A program made the translations under genes and the position numbers. A stretch of DNA of 64,000 nt from an uncultured Christensenella sp. (GTDB lineage: Bacteria; Bacillota; Clostridia; Christensenellales; Borkfalkiaceae): assembly GCA_910577555.1 (NCBI GenBank), contig CAJTLF010000001.1, forward strand, positions 62,001 to 126,000, given 5' to 3'. Below are positions 16,778 to 25,407 of the stretch, in pieces; the first letter of the stretch is position 1, and every line of letters starts with the position of its first letter. The notes under the pieces are model-generated. The model searched no databases and was not told the DNA's origin. It saw only the letters and a program-made list of their open reading frames with translations.

Positions 16778-16919
16778 CGTATTAACATTTTATACGAACG
16801 ACTTAATAATATATTCAAATTTTTCAAACAAGGAGGAAAAAAGTTCTGAAAAGAGAACATAGTATTCAAAGCTATAAGGGCGCGGTAAAATAAAAAACCG
16901 CCTGTCCGAATAAGGATAC

Positions 16920-17570
16920 TTGACAGACAACGAATTACAAAAAGTTTTAAATGCAATTAAGTACATACCGTCCGAGAACGAACGCGACGAAGTTACGCAG
17001 ATTATTTTGAAAGCGGCTTCGGAAAGCATAACTCTGGACAGATTGAAACAACTTACCAAAAGGGAAACGAAAGCTGATTTTAAGGGGAACGGCACAAACG
17101 GATTTATCAAATTTAAAAAACAGGAGATAAATTCTATGCCCGACTACTTAAAGAAATTATTTACCATCAACGACAAAATCGTAACCTACCGATACGTGGA
17201 CGGCTTGTATCAGGCACGGTTCCGCAGGAACGGTTACAATATCGAAGTTGCGTCCAAAAGCTTCGATATAATGAGACAAAAATTCTTGGACAAGCTGCTT
17301 GCCGCTGAAAGGGCGAAGCAAAACGCTGGCTATCCCCTACTCTCCGACTTTATACACGATTGGCTGAAAGTCAAGAAGCAGACAGTTAAAGAAACCACTT
17401 ACAAAAGCTACGTCAACTTGCTTACGAAAAACATTTTGCCGAAGTTCGGACATTACCACGTCAACGAAATCACAAGAAAGGATATTCAGGACTTTCTGTT
17501 TGAGCTGACGGACGGCGGCAAGAACCGCACGGCGCAGCCGTGCGCTCGTTTATTCAAGCACCCGCCATAG
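16920..17570 (+). pseudogene. Tyrosine integrase lacking its catalytic domain
   Basis: The 216 codons give the N-terminal part of a Tn916-type integrase: an N-terminal helical region, an arm-binding AP2-like domain (ITYRYVDGLYQARF-type stretch near residue 95) and the SAM-like core-binding domain (FIHDWLKVKKQTVKETTYKS). The reading stops right after GGKNRTAQ, before any of the R, HxxR, H and Tyr catalytic residues. The break coincides with the palindrome CGCACGGC-GCA-GCCGTGCG. It is related in layout to the intact integrase at the right end of region B and also starts with TTG. It was probably the integrase of island A, now dead. Confidence 0.8.
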
Positions 17571-17602
17571 TGCCAAATTGTATTTTTGACTATGCTATAC
17601 AC

Positions 17603-17632
17603 TTGAAAAAAGACATCGGTCTATGCTATAAT
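17603..17632 (+). promoter_or_regulatory. Promoter of the flavin reductase gene
   Basis: TTGAAA, 18-base spacer, TATAAT, about 58 bases before the start codon; AAAAGG ribosome site follows. Confidence 0.65.
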
Positions 17633-17689
17633 TTTTATATTATAAAATAATCAGGCGAAAATAATATGATTAAGTAAAAGGAAAAATTT

Positions 17690-18235
17690 ATGAAAGTTTT
17701 GGTTATAACGGGTAGTCCTCATAAAAACGGGACTTCGGCTTGTCTTGCCGAAAAGTTTATTTATGGCGCAACGGAAGCGGGGCATTCTGTTGTGCGCTTT
17801 GACGCGGGGCAAAAACAAATACACCCCTGCATAGCGTGCGAAACCTGCCACAACACAGGCAAGGGGTGCGTCTTTAATGACGGAATGGAAGAAGAGCTTA
17901 ACAGGCATCTTGTTACGGCGGACGTGATTGTGTTTGTTTCACCCATTTATTATTATATGTTAACTCCGCAGATAGCGGCAGTTATAAGCAGATTTTATGC
18001 AAACGACGCGGGGCTGCATATGACGCATAGAAAAGTACGGGCGGTGATGTTGCTCACTATGGCGGACGATACCGAAGAGTCCGCTTTGGGCGCGTTGCAG
18101 ACCTTCAGGGGAATAACGAATTATCTGGGGTGGGAAATTGCAGGCACCGTTGTTGGATTGAATTGCGAAAATGTGGATGCCTTGCGGGAAACTGACTATC
18201 AGGAACAGGCTTATAATCTGGGTAAGTCTTTATAA
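17690..18235 (+). CDS. NAD(P)H-dependent FMN reductase / flavodoxin-fold oxidoreductase
   Basis: Soluble flavoprotein expected to reduce FMN, quinones or iron-sulphur targets with NAD(P)H. The phosphate-binding loop ITGSPHKNGTSACL (6-19), the cysteine pair CIACETC (about 43-49) and VSPIYYYMLTPQ (about 84) are typical of the flavodoxin_2/NADPH-dependent FMN reductase family in anaerobes. The length, 181 residues, is normal. It lies between the dead integrase and the tRNA-Leu fragment and has its own promoter, so it may be a chromosomal gene next to the att site or a passenger of the island. No partner gene is visible. Confidence 0.85.
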   Translation: MKVLVITGSPHKNGTSACLAEKFIYGATEAGHSVVRFDAGQKQIHPCIACETCHNTGKGCVFNDGMEEELNRHLVTADVIVFVSPIYYYMLTPQIAAVISRFYANDAGLHMTHRKVRAVMLLTMADDTEESALGALQTFRGITNYLGWEIAGTVVGLNCENVDALRETDYQEQAYNLGKSL

Positions 18236-18266
18236 AAATCGTGAAATATAATATAGCAATGTAAAA

Positions 18267-18303
18267 AATAACGCAAGCCGAACTTGGTTCAACTTACGTT
18301 ATT
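18267..18303 (-). terminator. Terminator downstream of the tRNA-Leu fragment
   Basis: Arms AATAACG and CGTTATT enclose a second stem GAAC/GTTC. On the minus strand the hairpin is followed by a run of six T. It lies three bases after the CCA end of the tRNA fragment. Confidence 0.6.
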
Positions 18304-18305
18304 AG

Positions 18306-18368
18306 TGGTGCTGGTGGCCGGACTTGAACCGGCACGAACTCTCGTTCGAGGGATTTTAAGTCCCTTGC
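18306..18368 (-). tRNA. tRNA-Leu(UAA) 3' half: left attachment site of region B
   Basis: On the minus strand this reads from the anticodon stem (anticodon TAA in CTTAAAA) through a variable arm, a T arm with GGTTCAAGTCC and an acceptor end closing in CCA. The 5' half (acceptor, D arm) is absent; the DNA before it is unrelated AT-rich sequence, so this is a fragment. The anticodon-stem string GAGGGATTTTAAGTCC recurs in direct orientation 43,093 bases away at the right end, and is the likely crossover core. The variable arms of the two copies differ, so each element brings its own tRNA 3' half. Confidence 0.75.
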
Positions 18369-18418
18369 AGCATTTCAAAAAAGCCTTATTTTTACCGATT
18401 TTTTGCCCATTTTTGCCT

Positions 18419-18471
18419 AAAATAGCCCGTTTTAGGGCTATTTTTTGATTTGCACCCAAATTGCACCCAAA
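18419..18471. promoter_or_regulatory. Left integrase arm-type repeats and hairpin
   Basis: Two direct TGCACCCAAA repeats (18451 and 18462) follow a 10-bp hairpin (AAAATAGCCC and GGGCTATTTT, loop GTTTTA). The same repeat pair occurs just inside the right att site. This pattern fits arm-type binding sites of a Tn916-class integrase. The stretch from here to 18624 holds no other feature that I can see. Confidence 0.6.
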
Positions 18472-18624
18472 AATTTAAAAGCTTAAACAAAGCTTTAATC
18501 TGCAAGGGACCAACTTAGCTTTCCATAAAATGTCTTAATCTCTTTAACTGTTTCCGATATGCGAAAATGAGAGTAAATTAATTGTGTTTGAGTACAATAA
18601 CTTTAATTAAAAAACTTAAAAAGA

Positions 18625-20514
18625 TTATGGAAGCTTTTCTATTGTATCTATTGATACGAATTTACCGTTCTCGACCGTACAAACATTCCATAATTTGAAT
18701 ATTTCATTTCTACTGTACTCTTTTTTAAAAGCATTACATTCAACTTTAAGAGTAATTTCACCGCTGACTTCATCTTCGCCTGAAAAATTATCAACTTTTA
18801 CAGAGTACTTTTTACCGCTCTCAACACGTAAAACCGTAATAATTTCAGGTCCGCATCCGTTGGTACAATCATGATTCAATACGGCATAAGGAAACGATGT
18901 TCCCGACCCCATGTTTTTATAACTTATTTCATGGCTAGCCGCTACATTCTGACTGGTAATGTCGAGTATCAAATCAAGATCGACAGGACATTCTCCCCAA
19001 CATAAAGTAATAGTCAACGGTTCATACAAATAAGATTTTAAAGCCTTGACAAAGCCATCGGAATTCTGAGGACGGACGCCTCCGAACGTTGCAAATCTGC
19101 TTTCATCTATTCCCTCGTCCATTACCTTTTTATTTACCGCATCTCCGACAGCACCGTAGTTAACCAAAAATATTTTTGCATTCGGTCTGTTGTTAGCATA
19201 ATCGATAATCGCTTTGGAAAAATTGCCCGTATTGCTTTTTTTGTATTGTTTGCACTCCACTACCGCCACCGCATTACAAGGAGTTTTCGCTTCGTTATAA
19301 GCGATTGTATAGTCTGGCTGAATTCCGCTAATGCGCCCCTTACCTTTAACCCCAGCTATTGTCGCGCTTCTGCACTCGGCCCATATTTCCAAGGGTTTGT
19401 CTTGATTATAAGTGGCAAGATGTGAACCGCCGAACGAAAAAGACAGCGTATCACCATTGATTAACTCGTATTTAAGATTTGAATATTCGAACGCTTTGAC
19501 AATCAAGGTAAAAACCCACGCCGAATAAATTTCATATCTGTGCTGCCAGTATGGCAAATTAAGAAACGAATTTATTTGCTTGATTTTTTCAACAACCTCT
19601 TCGTGTGTTACACTTTTAAAACCTTTAAAAACACTGTCAAAATTTGCTTTGAATTTTTCGATTAACAAATCGCGTTCATCCTCGTCAGAAGCGTAAAGAT
19701 GTTCCACGAACATTGTAATAGTGACCATCATTGTACAAGTATAACGATCATGTTCATTCACAAACATTTTTCCTTTTGCTAACAATGTTTGTTTATTTTC
19801 ACCACAAGGCGCTTCGTCCGCCAGTTGCCACAAACATTTCAGCTGTTTCTCTATCGACTCTTGAATGCCGGCTTCTTTTTTGTAGACTGACTTTATCGTT
19901 CTATATTTTTCGTGCAAATCGTTCCAGATTACACCTATACGGCTGTCAATTTCCTCATTGAATTTCGGTTGATCGGGAAAATAAGTAGGAAGCTTGTCAT
20001 TTATATATGTAACAGCCCAATCTCTAATTTCATTGTTGCTGACTTTGGCAGCATTCATTGCCCTGCAACTGTTTGCTTCAAATTCAAATAACTTACGCAA
20101 CCCCCAAGGGTCAGTTATAAAATAAGTCTTAACGGATTTACGTATTACTTCCGATATGGTTTCAACGTCTGTTCTGAAATTTTCAAGGTCTACTTTCAGC
20201 TCTCCGAAATCAACCGCAATTTTCAGATTTTTGTCGGTATACTTAGCGCCTGCTTTACTGAACACTTCAAGCAAATCGTTTAGCATCTCAGAAAACGGTT
20301 TAATATTTGTAAAAAGTGCATTAAGCAACTCCTCTACGGAAATACTTTTAAGTTCTTTCAAAAAGTCTGCTTTTTTATCTATCCCTAAATATGACTTTAT
20401 ATCTTCAAACAACGCGCTGTCATAATCTGTATCGTGAAAAGCCGCCGATTTACTAAACTCTTCCCATAATTCAACCGCACTTTTAATAACTTTATTCTGC
20501 TCCTTATCATTCAT
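18625..20514 (-). CDS. PD-(D/E)XK nuclease-like protein with C-terminal DUF2135-like domain
   Basis: A 629-residue protein with three parts. Residues 1-330 are helical and unrecognised. Residues about 350-480 hold a restriction-endonuclease-like core, IQPDYTIAYNE then VAVVECKQYK (D...E-x-K), followed by a helix and IFLVNYG. The last 130 residues (LCWGECPVDLDLILDI, then HDCTNGCGPEII and YSVKVDNFSG) match the beta-sandwich DUF2135/YfaP type. It is the first gene inside the left att site, a usual place for defence cargo. DNA cleavage controlled by the other domains is the likely activity. It is monocistronic, and the start is preceded by a weak A-rich leader. Confidence 0.7.
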   Translation of the reverse strand: MNDKEQNKVIKSAVELWEEFSKSAAFHDTDYDSALFEDIKSYLGIDKKADFLKELKSISVEELLNALFTNIKPFSEMLNDLLEVFSKAGAKYTDKNLKIAVDFGELKVDLENFRTDVETISEVIRKSVKTYFITDPWGLRKLFEFEANSCRAMNAAKVSNNEIRDWAVTYINDKLPTYFPDQPKFNEEIDSRIGVIWNDLHEKYRTIKSVYKKEAGIQESIEKQLKCLWQLADEAPCGENKQTLLAKGKMFVNEHDRYTCTMMVTITMFVEHLYASDEDERDLLIEKFKANFDSVFKGFKSVTHEEVVEKIKQINSFLNLPYWQHRYEIYSAWVFTLIVKAFEYSNLKYELINGDTLSFSFGGSHLATYNQDKPLEIWAECRSATIAGVKGKGRISGIQPDYTIAYNEAKTPCNAVAVVECKQYKKSNTGNFSKAIIDYANNRPNAKIFLVNYGAVGDAVNKKVMDEGIDESRFATFGGVRPQNSDGFVKALKSYLYEPLTITLCWGECPVDLDLILDITSQNVAASHEISYKNMGSGTSFPYAVLNHDCTNGCGPEIITVLRVESGKKYSVKVDNFSGEDEVSGEITLKVECNAFKKEYSRNEIFKLWNVCTVENGKFVSIDTIEKLP

Positions 20515-20600
20515 ATTGTTTGTACCCCTTTTTTAATGTCATCGTAAAAACATTATATCACACCACAAAACAAAACGCAATATTCACTTTTAGCAAGACG

Positions 20601-22043
20601 GTGTCAAGTTTTTTCCGCACATTTTTTTAAAAACTTCATTTTCTTATTTTTTCACAATATACCGCAGAAATCTGCCCACATCGTCATAAACGGCGTCAAG
20701 CCCCACTATACGTCCGCTCGGTATTGAGTGGTCGACTTCATAATCTTTTCGGACAGCGTGGACGTTATACGCATTCAGAATCACTTGTTCGCTTTTAATC
20801 CTGCCCTGATAGAGTTCTGAGAAATCGCCGCCATTGAAATAAAATGCTCTGAGCTGCGCCATTTTCTCAGCACCAGCAAGACTCCAAGCCATGGGACGGG
20901 AAGATAAGCGCGCAGAAAGAACGTGCGAGACATGACCTTCAGCAGAGCAGTTACTCTCTGCAGTAAGGTCTATGCTGTCAAAATTATTTTCAATGTACTG
21001 TAAACTATCATACAAGCGATTCCGTGCATGAGCCGTTCCTATACCACCCCAACGTTGCATATATAAAGATTGAACGCTTTTACTATCGCCAAGCTTTATA
21101 CTATTTATTATTTGATTACGTAGTCTTCTATCATCGGCTGTAGCGTCCGTAACGCTTTTATAAACGTGAAATTTATCCAAGTGATATTTCGCTCTAGGAA
21201 TTACACTAAGTCCTTGTTTAATCCAATTTGCACCATCACCTGAAAGGTGAATTTCAGAATTTCGGATGTCATACTGTGCGTATAAATAATCTGTAACACA
21301 ATCCCATATTTCACTTCCATTACTTACAGAAACAAAATACCGTGCACCCATCAGCGCTGTTCTTCCACGATTTACACGTTGCCGTCCTTCGTGCACGTAT
21401 ACGAGCTTAACCTCGGCACTTTTCCCATTATTAAGGTGAATATGGTCTTCATCGGCTTCAATATAAATTTGTTTAACTGCCTTTAATCCCTTTGCCTGAA
21501 CTTCAAGGCTTTTTGGTTCAACACTTTTTACAAGATTATGAACCGTCTGCCGAGACACGCATCCATTCGATAATTTACTTGCTTTTCCATAGCTTGTAAG
21601 CGTAGCATCGTTGATGAGCTTTGTTTTAAGCTCGCTTTCAATACGGCTGTATTTTTCCATATTCAGCAGCTCGTCAACCGCAAAAAAATATTTGCCTGAT
21701 GTTTTATTAAAATAAAGCCGCCGAGTAAGATTAAGTTCACCCATAGCCGAAACCATTTTACGGGTTTTGGTATGCCTTAAAATCACTGCGTGTTTATCTC
21801 TCTTTTTGTTGTAACTATCGTCAATAATTTTCACAATTTGCCCGATAAGGTTCACCCCTAAATTATTAACCGTTTTTTGCGTTGTACGTACAATGTCAGA
21901 AAAGTTCAGTTCTTTTAGGTCTTTTACTATTAAAGATATTATATCGTTAACAGCACAATCAATTAATGACTGTATAATTTCTTTCGTGTTTTCCATTAAA
22001 TAACTCCTGTAAAAAAATGTCCGTACAAAAATGTACGGACACC
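20601..22043 (-). mobile_element. ISLre2-family insertion sequence
   Basis: A single transposase gene flanked by imperfect ends, GTGTCAAGTTTTTTCCGCAC at the left and a matching G-T-G-T-C start read inward from the right (near 22043). The right end merges with copies of the element-wide TGTCCGTACA palindrome, so the exact border is unsure. No clear target duplication was found by eye. Confidence 0.5.
20644..21996 (-). CDS. ISLre2 family transposase (UPF0236)
   Basis: Catalyses movement of the IS element. Conserved landmarks are GELNLTRRLYFNK, YIEADEDHIHL, IHLSGDGANWIKQG and YHLDKFHVYKS, giving the acidic residues of the ISLre2 DDE-type core. The C-terminus with SAEGHVSHVLSARLSSRPMA is typical. 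I start at MENTKEII because AGGAG lies nine bases upstream; the longer reading of 40 extra residues crosses the palindrome copies and is not plausible. At 450 residues it appears intact. Confidence 0.9.
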   Translation of the reverse strand: MENTKEIIQSLIDCAVNDIISLIVKDLKELNFSDIVRTTQKTVNNLGVNLIGQIVKIIDDSYNKKRDKHAVILRHTKTRKMVSAMGELNLTRRLYFNKTSGKYFFAVDELLNMEKYSRIESELKTKLINDATLTSYGKASKLSNGCVSRQTVHNLVKSVEPKSLEVQAKGLKAVKQIYIEADEDHIHLNNGKSAEVKLVYVHEGRQRVNRGRTALMGARYFVSVSNGSEIWDCVTDYLYAQYDIRNSEIHLSGDGANWIKQGLSVIPRAKYHLDKFHVYKSVTDATADDRRLRNQIINSIKLGDSKSVQSLYMQRWGGIGTAHARNRLYDSLQYIENNFDSIDLTAESNCSAEGHVSHVLSARLSSRPMAWSLAGAEKMAQLRAFYFNGGDFSELYQGRIKSEQVILNAYNVHAVRKDYEVDHSIPSGRIVGLDAVYDDVGRFLRYIVKK

Positions 22044-22083
22044 AAATGTGCGGACAAAAATGCACGTACATTTTGTACGTACA
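22018..22083. repeat. TGTCCGTACA palindrome, three copies
   Basis: Three adjacent or overlapping variants (22018, 22047, 22061) of the palindrome that marks the transfer region, here just upstream of the IS transposase start. The IS may have landed in or captured a pre-existing cluster. Confidence 0.8.
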
Positions 22084-22167
22084 AATACTAAACCACAACA
22101 AGAAAAATAGCAATTTAAAAGCCCCATTATGAAAAATAATAGGGCATATTAATTATAATATAATTTT

Positions 22168-22647
22168 TTAAAGTTCGAATTCACCATCAACACAAATAAC
22201 ATGTATTTTCGATGGCACAAAGGTATACCCGTTAATTTGTGTCCATTGTTCTTTTGTTCCGTTATATTCTATGCGATTCATTCCGTTATTTTCAAACGAA
22301 GTTTCTGATATACTGGTTACACTGACAGGAATAACAACAACATTACTCCCCACACCTTTAAAAGCATAAGAACCTATCGTTTTTAAACCTTCCGGAAGCA
22401 CTACCTTTGTAATGTTTTTGCAATTCTCGAAAGCATGTTCGATTAAACCGTATACCGGTTTTCCATTATACTCGGCTGGTACGATGATTTCACCTGAAAT
22501 ATCAGTATTGACCGCACCAACAAAATAACCGAAATCCCCACGCTCTTCATATTTCAATTTTTCTGACGAGCACGCAGACAAGACAAACATTAAACTCAAA
22601 CAAGCAAAAATACAAGCAATAATATTTATTAGTTTCAATTTTCTCAT
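22168..22647 (-). CDS. BspA-like leucine-rich-repeat lipoprotein
   Basis: The start at MRKLKLIN is set by AAGGAG eight bases upstream. A lipoprotein signal follows (hydrophobic stretch ending SACSSEK), so the protein should be anchored to the outer face of the membrane. The mature part has two LRR_5/BspA repeats (ITKVVLPEGLKTIGSYAFKG) and a closing block IEYNGTKEQWTQIN. That block also occurs in the N-terminal part of the 1683-residue adhesin of the same element, so the two are related by duplication. It lies downstream of the VirB4 gene in the same direction. It probably binds a surface ligand. Confidence 0.75.
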   Translation of the reverse strand: MRKLKLINIIACIFACLSLMFVLSACSSEKLKYEERGDFGYFVGAVNTDISGEIIVPAEYNGKPVYGLIEHAFENCKNITKVVLPEGLKTIGSYAFKGVGSNVVVIPVSVTSISETSFENNGMNRIEYNGTKEQWTQINGYTFVPSKIHVICVDGEFEL

Positions 22648-22727
22648 ATAACATCTCCTTAACTGCACTTTTATTATACAGTACACACAAAATAATGTCA
22701 ATCCAAACTTTCCAAAATTACCCAATT

Positions 22728-22750
22728 TGTCCGTACAAAATGTACGGACA
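22728..22750. repeat. TGTCCGTACA palindrome, perfect copy
   Basis: Arms TGTCCGTACA and TGTACGGACA around AAA, between the VirB4 stop and the LRR lipoprotein start. Confidence 0.85.
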
Positions 22751-22774
22751 TTTTCCTTTCGTGATTTCTATTTT

Positions 22775-25402
22775 TTACTCTTCCCACGGTTTCCCGACAT
22801 GCTCAAACATTGCCCGCACGGTATCGTGAGCTTCAACGTGGAAACGAGTTCGCTGCCGTGCCGAACAGATAGCGAAACAGTCGCCGTTCCCGGCATCGGA
22901 AATAAACGCCCTCTCGGTTGGATTCAGCCCGCCGACGTTCTTGTATAAATCTGTTAAGATTTCCAAGTCTGCAGGCGCTAAGCCGAACACAAACGAATAT
23001 TGCGAGTTGTTTACAATAGCCGATGTCTTTTGTATAACCTTTTCGTTCCCGAAAATATCGCTCAGGTTCTGAGTCAAGAAGAAAATACTTCCCTCATACT
23101 TACGTATACGCTTATACCAAAGGTAAGCGAACTGCAGTGCAACCGGGTAATCAGCATCGATGAAATTATAGCCTTCATCAAGTACGATGAACGGATGCAC
23201 GACGTCATCGTTCCCATTGCGGTTCAGTTCACGAATATTAATTATTTGCATATCGAGATAACGCATAACAACGAGAATCTGAGCGTTCGCAACAGTTTGG
23301 TTCTTCGCTCCGAAAAGCGATTGAAAATTAAATACTACAAACCGCGAGTCAACCTCAAGTGTAGACGGACCGTTCCAGAGCGACGAATACATACCGCCCG
23401 TCGCAAATTTCTGAACGTAAGTGTTTACACGTTCCAGATTAGCCTTGCGCATAGGCGTCAAGTCCGCTCGCTGCATTTCCTTTTCGACGATAGCTTTCAG
23501 CGTATCAAATGTCGGATATTGCTCGGGCTTAAAGTCCGTGCAATCCGTATCGTGTTTTATCCCAACGCTTTCGTAAGTAAGCTTAATAAGATTGTTCAGC
23601 TCTTCGAAAGCGTCCTGCGCAATACCTTTCAGAGTAATTTTAAAGAAATCTTCAAGAAACTGCAAATGCGCATTAAAAACCACTTCAGGCGGCGCAACGT
23701 CGCCCTCATCCGTCAACACCGGATAAACGTGTAACGGGTTTATGCGCCCTTGCGTCGCGCTTCCGATATCGATAAAAAGCCCGTCAAGATTTTTTGCAAG
23801 CACCTGGTACTCATTTTCAGGGTCCAAAATAAATATTCTGGAATTTTCGGAATATATCATAGTGATTAAAAGCTTTGCAAAAAAACTCTTGCCGCTCCCG
23901 GACTTGCCGTAAACGATACCGTTACTATTAATGAAATCCCTTCCGCGCTTCCAGATATCGAGTATGACCGGGTAATAATCCCATCCGAGATTATACCCAT
24001 CAACATCGATTATCGAAGAAAACACAAAAGGAAAAACAGCGGCGAGCGAGTCCGAGTTGATTCCGCGCTCAAATCCCCGTAATTTAGGGCGCCTTGCAAC
24101 GGTGGACTTGGCGAACCCATCGAACTGCCTACCAAGCAGATAACTCACCCTGTAACCGTTTGTAGTAATCTCACGGCGGATATCTTTGCGGAACGTTGCA
24201 TTCGGCTTATCGGTATTGTTAAAACCCGTTATTGTCAACGTACAATCAAAAAGCATTTCATTCTCGTTCTGTATGCGAGCCTGAAGCTCGTTCATTGTCT
24301 GAATATGCGTGTCCTGGCTACGTATCTCCGAAAGCTTTCCTGCCGTTCTCGTCGCGCTCTCAACAACGGCTCTGTCTATACGCTTAATCGCCTTGCCTTT
24401 ATCTACGGGCTTTAACGTCAATACTACTTTCGTGTTATCTATGTTAAATAAATTCGAGCCCCAGGCATTCCCGACATAAAGCGGATAGTCCTTTATCGCC
24501 AACGTGAACGCATAAACGTCATCTACGCTATAGCCGGCAAGACCAAATTTAACCTTATTCGGTTTTACATAATCCGACAGTCCTGAAATGTCTTGCTCGT
24601 CAATATCTCTCTCATCAAAATTGCGAGTATAGCAATATTTAAAAAACACTGCAACTTCACGTGCATCTAAAAGCGTTGAACTCAATCCTGCTGCATCAAG
24701 CCCATCCTGACATGCGTCTATCTGGTTATATAAAACGTCGACGTCGTTTTCATACAACGCTATGTAATAGTACGGTCTGTAAAGTGGTATAACGTTGTTG
24801 ACGTTATCTATTTGCTCCAGACGGCTTTGCAAAATTATTTCTTTTGCTTTGTCTCCTTGCTCTTTCGCGATATTAAGTTTTTCAAAAATCCCCGCGGCAA
24901 CCTCGTCATATTTGATGGGTCGGTCTATCTTAACAAGCTGTATGACAGACGACTGGCTTAAGCCGTTTAAAACACGGGCAAAGGCTGAAATTCGTCTGTC
25001 CTGCTCTTCTTCGTCCAGCAAACCAAAATCAAGACTACCAACTTCAATTATGGCACCGAGATAGCCTTCATATTCAATAAGACCGTCCGCCCTGATATTT
25101 TTAAAAGGTATAAGCTCGTCTGTATTCCCTTTTTTTACGCCTTTAACAAACGTGCGTCGGGAAACATAAAATTTTATCAAGTAAGCAAACTGCAGATAAG
25201 TTCTGTCCTCATCATCGCCGATGAACATTACCACGCATATCACAAGGTATACAGCGAGCATAATCCACCGCTGAGAAAAATTTGAAAAAAACAATAAAAT
25301 AGCGATTAAAAGCATTAAGCTTATTAAGAGCATATCGAGCAAAGATAAATGCTTAAATAATGCTGCCTTAAGCTTACTGTTTTTAGGTATAATTCTTTCC
25401 AT
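22775..25402 (-). CDS. virB4: VirB4-type conjugation ATPase with fused VirB3-like N-terminus
   Basis: Energises assembly of the type IV secretion channel at the membrane. The N-terminus holds two membrane helices (LLDMLLISLMLLIAILLFF, then IMLAVYLVICVVMFI) like VirB3/PrgI/TcpE proteins. The VirB4 body follows, with Walker A YGKSGSGKSFF (about 500), ILDPENEY, and Walker B IVLDEGYNF (about 742). At 875 residues it is slightly longer than stand-alone VirB4, which fits a fusion. It is separated from the VirB6-like gene by five bases, so the two are in one operon. Confidence 0.9.
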   Translation of the reverse strand: MERIIPKNSKLKAALFKHLSLLDMLLISLMLLIAILLFFSNFSQRWIMLAVYLVICVVMFIGDDEDRTYLQFAYLIKFYVSRRTFVKGVKKGNTDELIPFKNIRADGLIEYEGYLGAIIEVGSLDFGLLDEEEQDRRISAFARVLNGLSQSSVIQLVKIDRPIKYDEVAAGIFEKLNIAKEQGDKAKEIILQSRLEQIDNVNNVIPLYRPYYYIALYENDVDVLYNQIDACQDGLDAAGLSSTLLDAREVAVFFKYCYTRNFDERDIDEQDISGLSDYVKPNKVKFGLAGYSVDDVYAFTLAIKDYPLYVGNAWGSNLFNIDNTKVVLTLKPVDKGKAIKRIDRAVVESATRTAGKLSEIRSQDTHIQTMNELQARIQNENEMLFDCTLTITGFNNTDKPNATFRKDIRREITTNGYRVSYLLGRQFDGFAKSTVARRPKLRGFERGINSDSLAAVFPFVFSSIIDVDGYNLGWDYYPVILDIWKRGRDFINSNGIVYGKSGSGKSFFAKLLITMIYSENSRIFILDPENEYQVLAKNLDGLFIDIGSATQGRINPLHVYPVLTDEGDVAPPEVVFNAHLQFLEDFFKITLKGIAQDAFEELNNLIKLTYESVGIKHDTDCTDFKPEQYPTFDTLKAIVEKEMQRADLTPMRKANLERVNTYVQKFATGGMYSSLWNGPSTLEVDSRFVVFNFQSLFGAKNQTVANAQILVVMRYLDMQIINIRELNRNGNDDVVHPFIVLDEGYNFIDADYPVALQFAYLWYKRIRKYEGSIFFLTQNLSDIFGNEKVIQKTSAIVNNSQYSFVFGLAPADLEILTDLYKNVGGLNPTERAFISDAGNGDCFAICSARQRTRFHVEAHDTVRAMFEHVGKPWEE

Positions 25403-25407
25403 ATTTT

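Noticed and set aside
18306..18368. A complete tRNA-Leu gene
   Set aside because: The acceptor 5' strand and D arm are missing; only the part from the anticodon stem to CCA is present. Same for the copy at 61399-61461.
20515..20643. Possible second IS gene
   Set aside because: Only the IS end and AT-rich spacer; no reading of size.
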